Positions 1-8,565 of a DNA stretch of 64,000 nt are shown in pieces (positions within the stretch are counted from its first letter, which is position 1; every line of letters begins with the position of its first letter). Source of the stretch: Thermoleophilaceae bacterium (GTDB taxonomy: Bacteria > Actinomycetota > Thermoleophilia > Solirubrobacterales > Thermoleophilaceae); NCBI GenBank assembly GCA_030447725.1, contig JAUJOQ010000003.1, positions 169,408 to 233,407 on the forward strand, in the 5' to 3' direction. The translations under genes were made by a program, and so were the position numbers. A model generated the notes under the pieces. That model was not told where the DNA came from and did no database searches. It saw nothing but the letters and a program-made list of their open reading frames with translations.

Positions 1-738
1 CCGCTCCAGCTCTTCGACGCAGGCGGGAGGCGCCCAGTCGCAAAGTGCAGGCAGCGCGGGCGACGGCCACTGAGCAAAGCGCGAGTCGCTCGGCAGGCAG
101 CGGCTACTACTCGCCGGGTGGGGAGACGCGCGGCGGAGGCGGTGGTCCGGGATGCCCGGCACGCGCGAGCCAGCGGTGGCCCTCCGCTTGACGTCGGTGC
201 CGCCCATGATCGAGTGCGCGCGCACGCGCACGACTGGCGCGGAGGGCAGCGGTGGGGCCGCTTCTTCGACGCGCAGGTCGTTGCCGCCCATAAACGCAAA
301 ACCACTGAACTCCACGTGCACACCGTCTGGGACGATGATGTCCGAGCCGCCCATCAGCGAGAAGACCCGGATCTCGGTCTCGGCGTCCTCGACGGTCGCG
401 GCGGTGAGGTCGAGGGCGGCCCCGCCCATCAGGTTGACGACGGTGCAGCGCGACGCGACGCGCCAGCGCCCGCGATGATCGCTGCCACCCATGAAGCTGA
501 CGATCCATCGGCGCGCCTTGCCGGGAGAGGGTGGCGGTGGCGAGCGCTCGGGCAGGTCGGCGATCAGCGGTTCGAGGTCGGCGCGCGTGACCGCGGCCAG
601 CGCTTGGTCGAGGCGGTTGGTCAGATCGTCCAGGGTAAGCCGGCCCTCAGCGGCGGCGGTTCGCAGCCGGTCGACGATGGCCTCTCGCTCATCGTCAGAA
701 GCACGTACGGCCGGCGTCCCACTGTCGGGCTCTGGCAT
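1..738 (-). CDS. DUF1707 protein with MGG repeats, C-terminus beyond window edge
   Basis: The frame is open from ATG at 738 to the left edge with no stop, so the gene is 3'-partial. Residues 10-60 form the DUF1707 (SHOCT-like) domain: RASDDERE, then LRTAAAEGRLTLDDLTNRL. A chain of four MGG turns follows (FMGGSD, LMGGAA, LMGGSD, FMGGND), with a fifth as IMGGTD. This is typical of the cell-wall-active antibiotics response (LiaF/DUF2154-like) beta-helical domain in actinobacteria. The family is thought to act in envelope-stress sensing, but its biochemical role is not settled. After the last MGG the reading becomes Ser/Pro/Arg-rich and unlike the family, so a late frameshift is possible. Confidence 0.8.
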   Translation of the reverse strand, partial: MPEPDSGTPAVRASDDEREAIVDRLRTAAAEGRLTLDDLTNRLDQALAAVTRADLEPLIADLPERSPPPPSPGKARRWIVSFMGGSDHRGRWRVASRCTVVNLMGGAALDLTAATVEDAETEIRVFSLMGGSDIIVPDGVHVEFSGFAFMGGNDLRVEEAAPPLPSAPVVRVRAHSIMGGTDVKRRATAGSRVPGIPDHRLRRASPHPASSSRCLPSDSRFAQWPSPALPALCDWAPPACVEELER

Positions 739-943
739 TTCCGAGGGTCTACCACACGAACGGCGGGCTCCTCTCTCTCGCTGCGGTACCCGCGAGACCG
801 GTTTTCGACCAAGCAGCAGGGTCGCGTGGTAGGTCGGGGGGCCCTGCCGCTTCTCGACGCGAGGGGGAGCGAGGCACCGTCCAGAACCTATGTCCAACGG
901 TGGGCGCTTGCGCGGGCACCAGTTGGTGCCGTAGCGTTTCGGC

Positions 944-1174
944 ATGGCTCTTGACGGCGCGCAGCTCTGTGGCGGACCGCATGATGGCGAGCGAGTCGTT
1001 CATCCGCCCGCCGCTCCGCTTCCCGAGGACCTCGTGGCCATCAGCTTTAGCGACGGCGCACAGTACGCCCGCACGAGCGAGGAGCTAGCCGAGGGCAGTG
1101 GCGAGACCGTGGTCCTGTTCCGCTACGACCCTGACGGGGCGCTGGCCCGCCAAGCCAAGCTGGCTTTCGGCTGA
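944..1174 (+). CDS. small hypothetical protein
   Basis: This 76-residue frame starts at ATG. It has a mildly acidic, ordinary composition with an ISFSDGAQYA core and a C-terminal VVLFRYDPDG segment. I see no signal peptide, membrane segment or known motif. It stands alone between the divergent DUF1707 gene and the convergent pyrE. The steady codon use supports coding; function unknown. Confidence 0.45.
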   Translation: MALDGAQLCGGPHDGERVVHPPAAPLPEDLVAISFSDGAQYARTSEELAEGSGETVVLFRYDPDGALARQAKLAFG

Positions 1175-1278
1175 GCCGCGCGCCAGCCCCGACTGACGCT
1201 CCTGCTTCTCGACGACCGGGCACTCTCGACACCGCCCGGCGGCCTCTTTCGGCGAAAGCATTAGCGCGCGTACGGTTC

Positions 1279-1365
1279 GGGCAGGCGACTGCTACCGGCG
1301 CATTCCAGTTGCGCCTGCCCGTGACTCCTCCGCCCCGATAGCAAGTCGCCCGCTCGTAGCAGTCG
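1279..1365. other. nested inverted repeats in the gap before pyrE
   Basis: The 315 bases between 1174 and 1492 hold no gene. Two perfect inverted repeats lie there: gggcaggcg (1279-1287) with cgcctgccc (1312-1320), and cgactgctac (1286-1295) with gtagcagtcg (1356-1365). The arms overlap, so the two hairpins are mutually exclusive. This could be a terminator for converging genes or a switching structure. There is no strong T run beside it. Confidence 0.35.
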
Positions 1366-1491
1366 GCGCTAATCCTTTTTCACAAAAGCGGCACGCTGCG
1401 TGAATTGAGCCACGCTCAGGGTGTCAAGGATCGTCCGGGACATGGCGACCCAGCAGGAGGACCGCCCCCTACACATAGTGCGCCTACGAAC

Positions 1492-2040
1492 TCAGGCGCC
1501 CGCCGCGGCTCGGACCTTGGTCATGGTGAAGGCGGTTCGTAGCTCGAGTCCTTCCGCTGCGATGTTCGCGGCGCCTCCTGACTCTCGATCAAGTACGCAC
1601 AACACGACGACGATCTCAGCACCCAGCTCCCGCAGGGCGCGACATGACGCGACCACTTGACCTCCGCTGCTGATGACGTCTTCGATCACGACCAGGCGGC
1701 GCCCTGCAACCTCCCCGCCCTCGGCTAGCCGACACGTCCCATATGTCTTTGCCTGCTTGCGAACGAAGAGGGCCGGCAGGCCCGAGAGCTGCGAGACGAC
1801 CGTGGCCAACGGCACACCACCGAGTTCGAGCCCGGCAACGGCGTGGACGTCGTCAGGCAGCAGTCCCACCAGCCCCTGAGCGATCTCGCGCAGCAATACG
1901 GGATCTGACTCGAAGAGGTACTTGTCGAAGTACTCGCTGCTCGTCGCGCCAGAGCGCAACCGGAACTCGCCCCTCAGGTGCGCGCGGTCATAGATACGCC
2001 GGGCGAGAGGGGCGACATTGGACGCACGCGCGCTCACCAC
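1492..2040 (-). CDS. pyrE: orotate phosphoribosyltransferase
   Basis: PyrE transfers phosphoribose from PRPP to orotate, the fifth step of UMP synthesis, in the cytosol. The protein has 182 residues, normal for the family. The PRPP-binding loop is VVIEDVISSGG (about residues 117-127) and the catalytic-loop lysine region is RKQAKTYGT (about 94-102). The GLELGGVPLA segment before it is also typical. The GTG start overlaps the TGA of the decayed HAD gene upstream, so the two were probably translationally coupled. No attenuator is evident. Confidence 0.93.
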   Translation of the reverse strand: MVSARASNVAPLARRIYDRAHLRGEFRLRSGATSSEYFDKYLFESDPVLLREIAQGLVGLLPDDVHAVAGLELGGVPLATVVSQLSGLPALFVRKQAKTYGTCRLAEGGEVAGRRLVVIEDVISSGGQVVASCRALRELGAEIVVVLCVLDRESGGAANIAAEGLELRTAFTMTKVRAAAGA

Positions 2041-2389
2041 GCCAGCCTAGCTCCCGTCAGTGCTTCGGTCCTGCGATAGCGCACGGCAAGATCACCAAGC
2101 ACTTCACTGATACCGGCGACGGCTGCTGTCTCCCGAAGAGACACCTCCGCGTACGCGCCCGGTACGTCGCAACACACCCACGCCCTGGGACTCAACGTCC
2201 TCCTCAAAGGATCTCAGCGAACGCCACCGCCAACGGAGGGCCGACGTAGCGATAGAGGTCTACCCAGGGCCGGGTAGGCATTCCCTGCGCCGCGAGCGCG
2301 TGATTCATGCAGTCGCTGACCGCCGAACGCGAATCGATGAGAACCCCGTCGAGGTCAAAGATCACCGTCGCGGCGTTATCGCCCCCCAT
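2034..2389 (-). pseudogene. HAD-superfamily phosphatase remnant
   Basis: The start reads VIFDLDGVLIDSRSAVSDCM, the HAD motif I DxDGxxxD loop of phosphoglycolate-phosphatase-like enzymes, and runs to a stop at 2204. Family-like sequence resumes in other frames: FEEDVESQ just past the stop, then VSLRETAAVAGISEVLGDLAVRY, ending in TGGTGA over the pyrE start. At least two frameshifts are needed. The C-terminal half, with motifs II-IV, is absent. It cannot make a working phosphatase as sequenced. It lies in the same direction as pyrE and abuts it. Confidence 0.7.
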
Positions 2390-2473
2390 CGAAGATCGAT
2401 CCTCCCAAAGATCGCCTCACGGCCGATTCCGGCTTGCCTCGAGAAAGAAAAGCAAGCCTCCTCCTTTTCGACC

Positions 2474-2999
2474 TCAATGCGGAAGCGGACTTACCGCCAA
2501 CCGTAGGCGGAGGCGATGCCGCCATATGGCGTTCTCGAGGCCTCGGACGAACTGGCGCTCGCTCTGCGGCATCTCGAACACGCTGCCTGGCCCGGCTACC
2601 TTCACGATGGAAAACGCCCCCCGGCTCTACCGACAGGTCAGCTTCCATGGGCAGCATTCGGTGGCGCGTCCTGCTCCCCGCTCCCACTTCAAGCAGGTAG
2701 AACGCGCCGCAAAAGTACAGCGAAGTGGCCCCATCCGAGTCGACCGTCAGCGTCTTGATGCCGTCGAGGCTCGCCTGCTCCAACTCATCGCCGAGCCGCT
2801 TGCGCACGATGTCTTCGAGGACGAGCGCGAGGTCCTCGACCGCTGCATCACGTTCCTCCACGGCCGGATGGTCCCGAGCCTCAATGCAGCCGACCACGAG
2901 GTTGCCGAGCACAGCCTCTGGTTCCACGCCCTGCACCGTAGCCGCTTCCGCTCTTGCCTGAGGCTGTCGGATAAAGCCGTCGCCGAAATGGTGCTGCAC
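2474..2999 (-). pseudogene. hypothetical gene with one frameshift
   Basis: From a GTG at 2999 one frame gives an ordinary soluble protein (RKRLGDELEQASLDGIKTL, then LYFCGAFYLLEV) up to about 2620. Protein-like sequence then continues in another frame (FSIVKVAGPGSVFEMPQSE, NAIWRHRLR) to a TGA at 2474. The switch falls near a six-C run at about 2612-2620, so it may be a sequencing indel. No family recognised. An antisense frame covers the same stretch but its composition is poorer. Confidence 0.35.
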
Positions 3000-3072
3000 G
3001 CTCGCTGAAGTAGCCGCCAGAGCGCGTGTAGAGCGCGACGCAGTGGGCGGCGGTGCTCGTCTGTCGGATGCC

Positions 3073-3483
3073 ATGCCGGTCTCGCAACCACGCCTTAGAA
3101 GCAATCCAGCGGGCTCGTTGACTCACGCGTTGGTGATCGCCGTGCTGTACGTCTCTGCTTGGCTTGCCTTTTTCGCTGCGCGCGTGCCGGGGCCGCTCGA
3201 GTTGGCACTCTCTTTGGTTATCGCGACAAGTGTTGCCGCTGGGTGGGCCATCGGCCGCTGGTGGGCGATCCTCCTGCCCATCGGCGTGGTACCCATCCTT
3301 GCGAGTTCGCTGCCCTACACGCCGGGCGGCGCGCCCGAGTACGGAGTCGGGATTTTCGGGCTTCGTCACGGTGTGCGGCATGTCGCCCCGTTCCCGGACA
3401 GTTCTGCGGGCGGGTCTTCCAAGACCCTGCCCGTGCTGTGCGAGAAGTTCCACGATCCGCCGCGCTCCTGCCGGGCCAGGTGA
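3073..3483 (+). CDS. membrane protein, probably 3'-truncated
   Basis: An ATG at 3073 opens a protein with three hydrophobic segments (HALVIAVLYVSAWLAFF, LALSLVIATSVAAGW, WWAILLPIGVVPILAS), followed by a periplasmic-looking YTPGGAPEYG. After about residue 95 the sequence turns Cys/Arg-rich and no longer resembles a protein. The natural end has probably been lost at a junction with the YdeI remnant downstream. Function unknown. Confidence 0.45.
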   Translation: MPVSQPRLRSNPAGSLTHALVIAVLYVSAWLAFFAARVPGPLELALSLVIATSVAAGWAIGRWWAILLPIGVVPILASSLPYTPGGAPEYGVGIFGLRHGVRHVAPFPDSSAGGSSKTLPVLCEKFHDPPRSCRAR

Positions 3484-3505
3484 TGGTCGCCTCTTGCGCC
3501 AGCCG

Positions 3506-3773
3506 CTACCTGCCGGTGCGTTCGCGGTGCTTGCACCCAGGCCAGCAGCAGGGCCGGCGCTGGCCTTCCTCGAGCTCCTCCTGGGCCCGGCGAACGCGGC
3601 GCTCTCGGGTCTTCTCCTGCTTGGCATCTTCGACCCAGCAGATGAACTCGTTGCGGGCCAAGGTGTGTGATGTCCTTCCACGCGTCGAGTGCCGTGGTGT
3701 TGGCGATCAGCGCCTTGCGCAGGTCTGCGGGCAACTCGTGCACCACCCCACCGGGCACTCGTTGGCTGCTCAT
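3506..3773 (-). pseudogene. YdeI/OmpD-associated family remnant
   Basis: The N-terminal frame reads VVHELPADLRKALIAN and LDAWKDIT. The next base-shifted frame reads ARNEFICWVEDAKQEKTRERR and ends EEGQRRPCCWPGCKHRERTG plus stop. Together they form the short C-terminal domain of YdeI-like proteins, including the LARNEFICWVE and RRPCCWPGC signatures. A one-base insertion (or two-base loss) in the acacacc stretch near 3655-3665 separates them. Function in bacteria is poorly known; some members are called bacteriocin-protection proteins. Confidence 0.7.
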
Positions 3774-3946
3774 AGGGCCGCACGGTATCGAGCGAGTCGG
3801 AGGCGAGCCCGCTTCACCATCGGGCTGCGGGACCGTGCGCATTATGGTCGGGGGTCAGCCGGACATGTGAGAGCCCTCCGGGTCCGACCCGCGTGTGAAT
3901 CGCTCCCACGCGACGAACCTCTGAGAGTCGGAACGGACTCGACCCG

Positions 3947-4369
3947 TTAGCCGATCTGCTCCGCTAGCTCGATGATGATTCCCTCCGGGCCGCGGAGGTA
4001 GCAGAGCCGGTAGCTGTCCTCATAGCGCTCCAGCTCGCCGACGAGTTCAGCGCCGCGGACCCGCAGGCCGGCAACGACCGCGTCGATGTCCTCGACGGCG
4101 AATGCGAGGTGGCGGATACCCGGGGTGTTCGCCGGGGCGTGCCGGTTGTCGCCCTGGTTTGATGGCGAGTGAAACTTCACCAGCTCGAGTCGTCCGTTGC
4201 CGTCCGGAGTTTGCATCATCGCAATCTCCGCCCGTACGCCTTCGAGCCCCACGACGCGGTCCACCCAGCGGCCTTCGACGGGGCCCTCGCCCTGCAACAC
4301 GAGTCCGAGCTCGACGAAGAACTCAGTCGCGGCCGCGAGATCGTCAACCACGATGCCGACGTGCTCCAT
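3947..4369 (-). CDS. VOC/glyoxalase family protein
   Basis: The 140-residue protein starts MEHVGIVVDDLAAATEFFVELG and ends YLRGPEGIIIELAEQIG. These are the two halves of a vicinal-oxygen-chelate fold. Candidate metal ligands are His3, Glu in RLELVKF, His in IRHLAF and Glu in IIIELAE. The family includes glyoxalase I, dioxygenases and fosfomycin-type resistance proteins; the substrate cannot be assigned. Intact and monocistronic, it sits just left of the IS1182-like element. Confidence 0.85.
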   Translation of the reverse strand: MEHVGIVVDDLAAATEFFVELGLVLQGEGPVEGRWVDRVVGLEGVRAEIAMMQTPDGNGRLELVKFHSPSNQGDNRHAPANTPGIRHLAFAVEDIDAVVAGLRVRGAELVGELERYEDSYRLCYLRGPEGIIIELAEQIG

Positions 4370-4561
4370 CCGTTGAATAGTCAGGTGCTCGATGGTAAAG
4401 AACCAGATTCGGGCCGCGGGCCAGGCGCCGGAAAAGATTCGAAGCCGTCCTCATCTCGACTACCGCTCGTCCGACATCCACACCCCGGCAAGCACGATCG
4501 GCGTTCGAGGCCCCGAGCGTTACCGCTCGAGGCGCGCGGCTGCTAGTGATCCCTTGGCGCC

Positions 4562-6130
4562 GTGGCTGTCGCATGAATGTTTTCGCGGAATCGCGTGGCG
4601 GTGTGCTTGCGGGGATCGGGGCGGTGGGCCGGGGCCTTCCTAGGCCCCGGCGGTTTGGAGGGTGTGGCGGTGGAGCTTGAGGAGGTTGTGGGTCGCTGCG
4701 ATCAGCCGCCATTCCGACCGGCAGGCGGCTCTGCCGCGGCGTAAGAAGCGGTCGAGGCGGCGGTTGAACTTTGTGTCTGCGAAGACCGGCTCGACCAACG
4801 CCTGGCGTTTTCGGTAGAGCCCGCCTCCGTGCTCGGTTGCGAGCACCCTGCGCATGAAGGCGTAGGGGCCGCCGTCCCAGCCGGGCCGGGCGCCCTTGCG
4901 CGTGGCGGCGTCGGGTGGGATCAACACCTGGATCCCGCGGCCCACGATGTTCTCCATCTGCTCTTGGTGCCAGTAGCCGGCGTCTGCGAGCACCACGTCG
5001 GGTTTCTCCTTGACGCCGGCCTGCTCGAGTTCTGACTGGACGGCGTCGACCATCGGCTCGAGGTGGCCGAAGTCGGCCGAGTCGACGGTCACCTCGGCGG
5101 CGAGCACGATCTGGTTCTCGTCCACCGCGGCCTGGGCGTTGTAGCCCTGGACATAGAGACGCGAAGACTTGAGGTTGCGCGAGTCGGGATCGGTGAGGTT
5201 GATCTTCCCGGCGGGCTGCTCGGGTGGCTTGTAGGGCTTGGGCCGCCGCCCCAGCGGATGGCCGTCTGAGCGCACGCCGCGCGCCCAGAACTCCTCGTGG
5301 CGGGCGACCGCGAACCGCTCGACGGCCAGCTCCTCCTCGAGTCGGCGCTTGCACTCCCCCAGCCGCCCCGGCCGCGAGCGCGGGATCGGCCGCGCCTCCT
5401 CGGCGCGGCGCTCATCGAGGCGCCGCTTGGCCTCGCGCAGCCAGCCCTTGCGGCCGTGCTTGGTGCGAAACTCGGGGGCAGCTCGTCGCCGCGCGCCTCG
5501 CCGTAGAGCTCGTCCTCGGCCTGGTCGACCTCGGCGGCCTGCTCCAGGATCTCGCGGGCGATCTGCTCGTAGCCGCGGTTCGCGAAGCGGGAGGCGTTGG
5601 CTTGCACCTTCGTGCCGTCGATCGCCACCAGCCCGGCCCGGACCAGCCCCGCTTCGGCGCAGAGCTCGAGCACCGACCCGAACAGCCCCTCGATCGCCCG
5701 CTCGTGGCGCTGGCGGAAACGAGCGATCGTGGCGTGATCGGGCACCTGGTTCGCCGTGATCACCCGAAACGCGACATCGTCGCGGCAGCGGCGCTCGATC
5801 CCGCGCGAGGAACGCAGCCCGATCGCATAGGCATAGACAAGCAGCGCCACCATCATCTGCGGATCGAAAGCGGCCGCGCCGTGGCCGTCAGCGCGATAGG
5901 CCGCATAGAACGCCCCGAGCTCGAGCTCCGCCACCGAATCAAGCACAAACCAGGCCAAATGGTCCTCAGGCAGCCACTCGCGCAGACTCGGCGGAAGCAA
6001 CAGCTCCTGATCGCGATCACAAGGCAAAAAGTTCTGGGCCACCGCTCACCTCACCCTCGGGAACGACCCGATTATCGCCATCAGACCAGACGAAAAAGAC
6101 GCGCAAACCGGAGGTTTATGCGACAGCCAC
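4562..6130. mobile_element. IS1182-like insertion sequence
   Basis: Near-perfect terminal inverted repeats bound the element: gtggctgtcgcatgaat at 4562-4578 and gtttatgcgacagccac at 6114-6130. Both are preceded outside by a ggcg(cc) stretch that may belong to the ends. One transposase gene on the minus strand fills 4640-6042. No convincing target duplication could be read. A 180-bp sequence with the same ends lies at 33505-33684. Confidence 0.75.
4640..6042 (-). pseudogene. IS1182-family transposase, one frameshift
   Basis: The N-terminal frame (ATG 6042) carries the DUF772-type domain: FLPCDRDQELLLPPSLREWL, SSRGIERRC and VPDHATIARFRQRH. A second frame carries the DDE catalytic half: YNAQAAVDENQIVLAAEVT, DVVLADAGYW and EPVFADTKFNRRLDRF. 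The shift is at a five-G run on the plus strand (5474-5478). Adding one base there joins the halves seamlessly as ELPPEFRTKHGRKGWLRE and gives about 467 residues, the normal length. It is a sequencing indel, a true null mutation or, less likely, programmed frameshifting. Confidence 0.85.
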
Positions 6131-6340
6131 CGCCGAATCCAGTCACGGGCCCCGAAACCACCAGCGCTACTCCTTTCCGCACTACGCGTGAGCGTCGACG
6201 CGACCTTCCCTGGCCGGTCAGAGGCGCCCGAATCGAGTCCGAAGGAGGAGCGCTTCCGCTCGCCGGCGGAGACGCCTCCTAATCAGGCGACAGCAGCAGC
6301 AGAGACCGTTCGTTACGACGACCCATACAAGCGGAGGTAT

Positions 6341-6982
6341 TCAGGAGCGCGCTTTGGAGTCGGAGTCGTGCGGGGAGTGCTCGGGCGCGGTGTCCGCCCC
6401 GTGCGGGCGTGCCTTGCGGTCTGCTGCGCGCCACGCCTCTAGGCGCCGGTCCAGCAGGGCGGCGAGCTCGGCAGCTGGACGGTCGCGCTCGTTCCAGCCG
6501 ATCGACGCCTCCCCACCGACGAGGCGCCGATTTAGCTTCTGGAGCGGCCCGTTCAAGGCTCCGAGCCGCGGTATGTCGACGGCGGACGGGTCGCGCAGCT
6601 TCAGCGTCACGAATGCCGGCCCCGCGCTTGCGGCCGTCCCGGCCTCCGCTACGTGCACCGCGGCGATGTCTGACCACTGCACGAGCGTCTCGCCGCCCGC
6701 ACGCCGCCACGTGACGCCGCTGTCGTCGATCACGATCGACCAGTCCCATGGGCGACGCAGGAGCAGCACGACGAGCCCGCCGCCGAAAAAGGCGATGGTC
6801 ACGAGCCCGAGGACGACCGCACCGGCGCCTCCGCTCATGACAATCACGACGCCTAAAGTGACGAACAACAGGCAGCTAGACGCAGCAACCGGCAGAGCCC
6901 ACCACCGCGGCCGGATGATGACGGTGCCTTCGGGTGGCACGCCACGAGGGACGACGCCGATGCTGTGCGGCTGCTCGTCCAT
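6341..6982 (-). CDS. membrane protein with PH-like domain
   Basis: I chose the ATG at 6982 (MDEQPHSIGVVPRG) because the 33 residues upstream are Arg-rich and unlike a protein. Two adjacent membrane segments (WWALPVAASSCLLFVTLGVV and VVLGLVTIAFFGGGLVVLLL) are followed by WSIVIDDSGVTWRRAGGETLVQWSDI. That strand pattern is common in bacterial STM3941-like/PH-like membrane proteins. The C-terminal tail is charged. Role unknown. It lies just beyond the right end of the IS1182-like element, with no visible damage. Confidence 0.65.
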   Translation of the reverse strand: MDEQPHSIGVVPRGVPPEGTVIIRPRWWALPVAASSCLLFVTLGVVIVMSGGAGAVVLGLVTIAFFGGGLVVLLLRRPWDWSIVIDDSGVTWRRAGGETLVQWSDIAAVHVAEAGTAASAGPAFVTLKLRDPSAVDIPRLGALNGPLQKLNRRLVGGEASIGWNERDRPAAELAALLDRRLEAWRAADRKARPHGADTAPEHSPHDSDSKARS

Positions 6983-7365
6983 GCGCCGCACCGATATTGG
7001 CACAGGGCCGCGCCGGGGTAGCAGCGGCCGGGAAGCGCGCAGCCGCGTCCGGTTCCGGAGGGTGACAGGGCCGTCCTGCAATCAACAGGCCTTGCGCCAG
7101 GCAGCCGTCGGCGTCCGACCCCGTTTGCCGCTCCTCTGTGCGCCTTAAGGCCGCTGCCGTCGATTAACGAGGCCCGGCTTCGGGTGCGCCGGCACGGGGA
7201 ACATCGGCTGTTGCTATCACCGCGCGAACCCAAGGACCGGCTGGCGGACATCGACGCGTGCTTCCGTGACAGCGCCCCGTTCAGGCGGTTGGAGCGTCGC
7301 CGTTTCAGGATTATCGTTCGGCGCGCAATGGCTGTCGCTAGGACCCACCTTCGGAGCGCGGCGAG

Positions 7366-7548
7366 GTGAAGCAACTCGATTGGGTTTTCGCCGGGACGAT
7401 GTTCTTCCTCCTGATCGCAGCAGTCGCCGTCCGGCGCTACTTCCCCCGAGACAGCTCCTTGGCCGACTGTTACCGGGGAGGAGCTTTGATGCTTGTAGTC
7501 GGCTGTGTGCTCGCCACGGTGGTGTACCTCTTCCCCTCGATCCTCTGA
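7366..7548 (+). CDS. small two-helix membrane protein
   Basis: The 60-residue frame starts at GTG, with a purine-rich ggcgag just upstream. It has two hydrophobic helices (WVFAGTMFFLLIAAVAV and GALMLVVGCVLATVVYLF) joined by a charged, Cys-containing loop. It is likely a small integral membrane protein of unknown role. The 280 bases before it (7085-7365) show nothing else. Confidence 0.5.
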   Translation: MKQLDWVFAGTMFFLLIAAVAVRRYFPRDSSLADCYRGGALMLVVGCVLATVVYLFPSIL

Positions 7549-7561
7549 CGCGGCTGCCGCT

Positions 7562-7629
7562 TCGAGGCAAGAGGGGCAGCGTCCATGCCACTCGGGGGCT
7601 CGAGGCAAGAGGGGCAGCGTCCATGCCAC
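7562..7629. repeat. two 30-bp direct repeats, 38-bp period
   Basis: The 30-base unit beginning tcgaggcaagaggggc and ending gtccatgccac occurs perfectly at 7562-7591 and 7600-7629. Short cgggg spacers complete a 38-bp period. It lies in the gap after the small membrane protein gene. Only two units are present, so it is not a CRISPR array. It could be an operator or a slipped duplication. Confidence 0.8.
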
Positions 7630-7884
7630 GCGGGGATCGACGAGGCGTAGTAGCGTGACCTTGGACGCCAGCCGCTATCGAATCCGGCGCCAAGCGATCA
7701 CACGCGGGCAGCGCCGGGTTCGTCGAGGAGCGGCAGCCTCGTCGCTGTCGCGGGCGCCGGCAGAAGTCCCGGGGTGCGCGTGATGGAGGTCAGGGAGTGA
7801 GCAGGCGGCCGCCGGGTGTGACCTCACGGACGCGTGCAATGCCTTCAATCGGTGGTGGGCGGTGCGCAGTACGCTGCGGGCCGT

Positions 7885-8379
7885 ATGGCGGCAGATTCGG
7901 TCAAGGCCTTCGTGGAGGTGCCCAAGGGCAGCCGCAACAAGTACGAGCTGAACGAGGAGAGCGGAGAGCTCGAGTTCGACCGCCGCCTGTTCGCGGCGGT
8001 CTCCTTCCCAACCGACTACGGGTTCATCCCTGAGACCAAGACTCAGTCAGGTGACGCGCTCGACGCTCTCATCTGCATCGATGAGCCGACCTTTCCCGGC
8101 TGTGTGATCCGCGTGAAGATCATCGCGCTCTTCAAGATGCGGGACGAGAACGGCCCAGATCACAAGGCACTCTGCGTGCCACTGAGCGACCCGGCCTGGA
8201 GCGACCTCGACGAGGTGGACGATCTGCCGGGCAACCTGAAGGAGGAAATCGCACACTTCTTCGACGTCTACACGCAGCTCGAGGAGCAGGAGGTATCGGT
8301 CGAGGGCTGGGGCACGAGGGAGGAGGCAACCCGAGTCCTCGAGGAGAGCCGCGAGCGCTACCGAAGCAGCTCCCGGTGA
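7885..8379 (+). CDS. ppa: inorganic pyrophosphatase
   Basis: This is a class I soluble pyrophosphatase, hydrolysing PPi to two phosphates. The 164-residue length is normal. I chose the ATG at 7885 (MAADSVKAFVEVPKGSRNKYE) because it opens exactly at the family N-terminus. Signatures are RLFAAVSFPTDYGFIPET, the metal site SGDALDAL (DGDPLD in most members), DEPTFPGCVIRVK and DENGPDHKALCVP. The Pro-to-Ala change in the metal motif is unusual but keeps all the acidic residues. It is followed by tyrS after 186 bases. Confidence 0.92.
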   Translation: MAADSVKAFVEVPKGSRNKYELNEESGELEFDRRLFAAVSFPTDYGFIPETKTQSGDALDALICIDEPTFPGCVIRVKIIALFKMRDENGPDHKALCVPLSDPAWSDLDEVDDLPGNLKEEIAHFFDVYTQLEEQEVSVEGWGTREEATRVLEESRERYRSSSR

Positions 8380-8565
8380 TTGCCGTGTGTTCCTCTCAGG
8401 CACAACAGCGGTGAACGCCTGTTGGTGCCGCGGAAGATCCTCCGCGAGGAGCAGCTATCCCAGCGTTGCCGCTTCCGTCGAGAAGTGGCAGTGCGGCCGA
8501 GCGAACAGTCATGCATCCGCGAGCGCGAGCTGGCCGGGCGGCCGCCGGTTTTAGGATCCGTGCGG

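Noticed and set aside
2307..3008. 233-residue plus-strand frame
   Set aside because: It is antisense to a more protein-like minus-strand reading and has poor composition.
4640..6042. Programmed frameshifting in the IS1182 transposase
   Set aside because: The family normally has one frame, and similar run-length breaks occur in unrelated genes here.
7562..7657. Possible CRISPR-like repeats
   Set aside because: Only two units with 8-base spacers; no array or cas genes.
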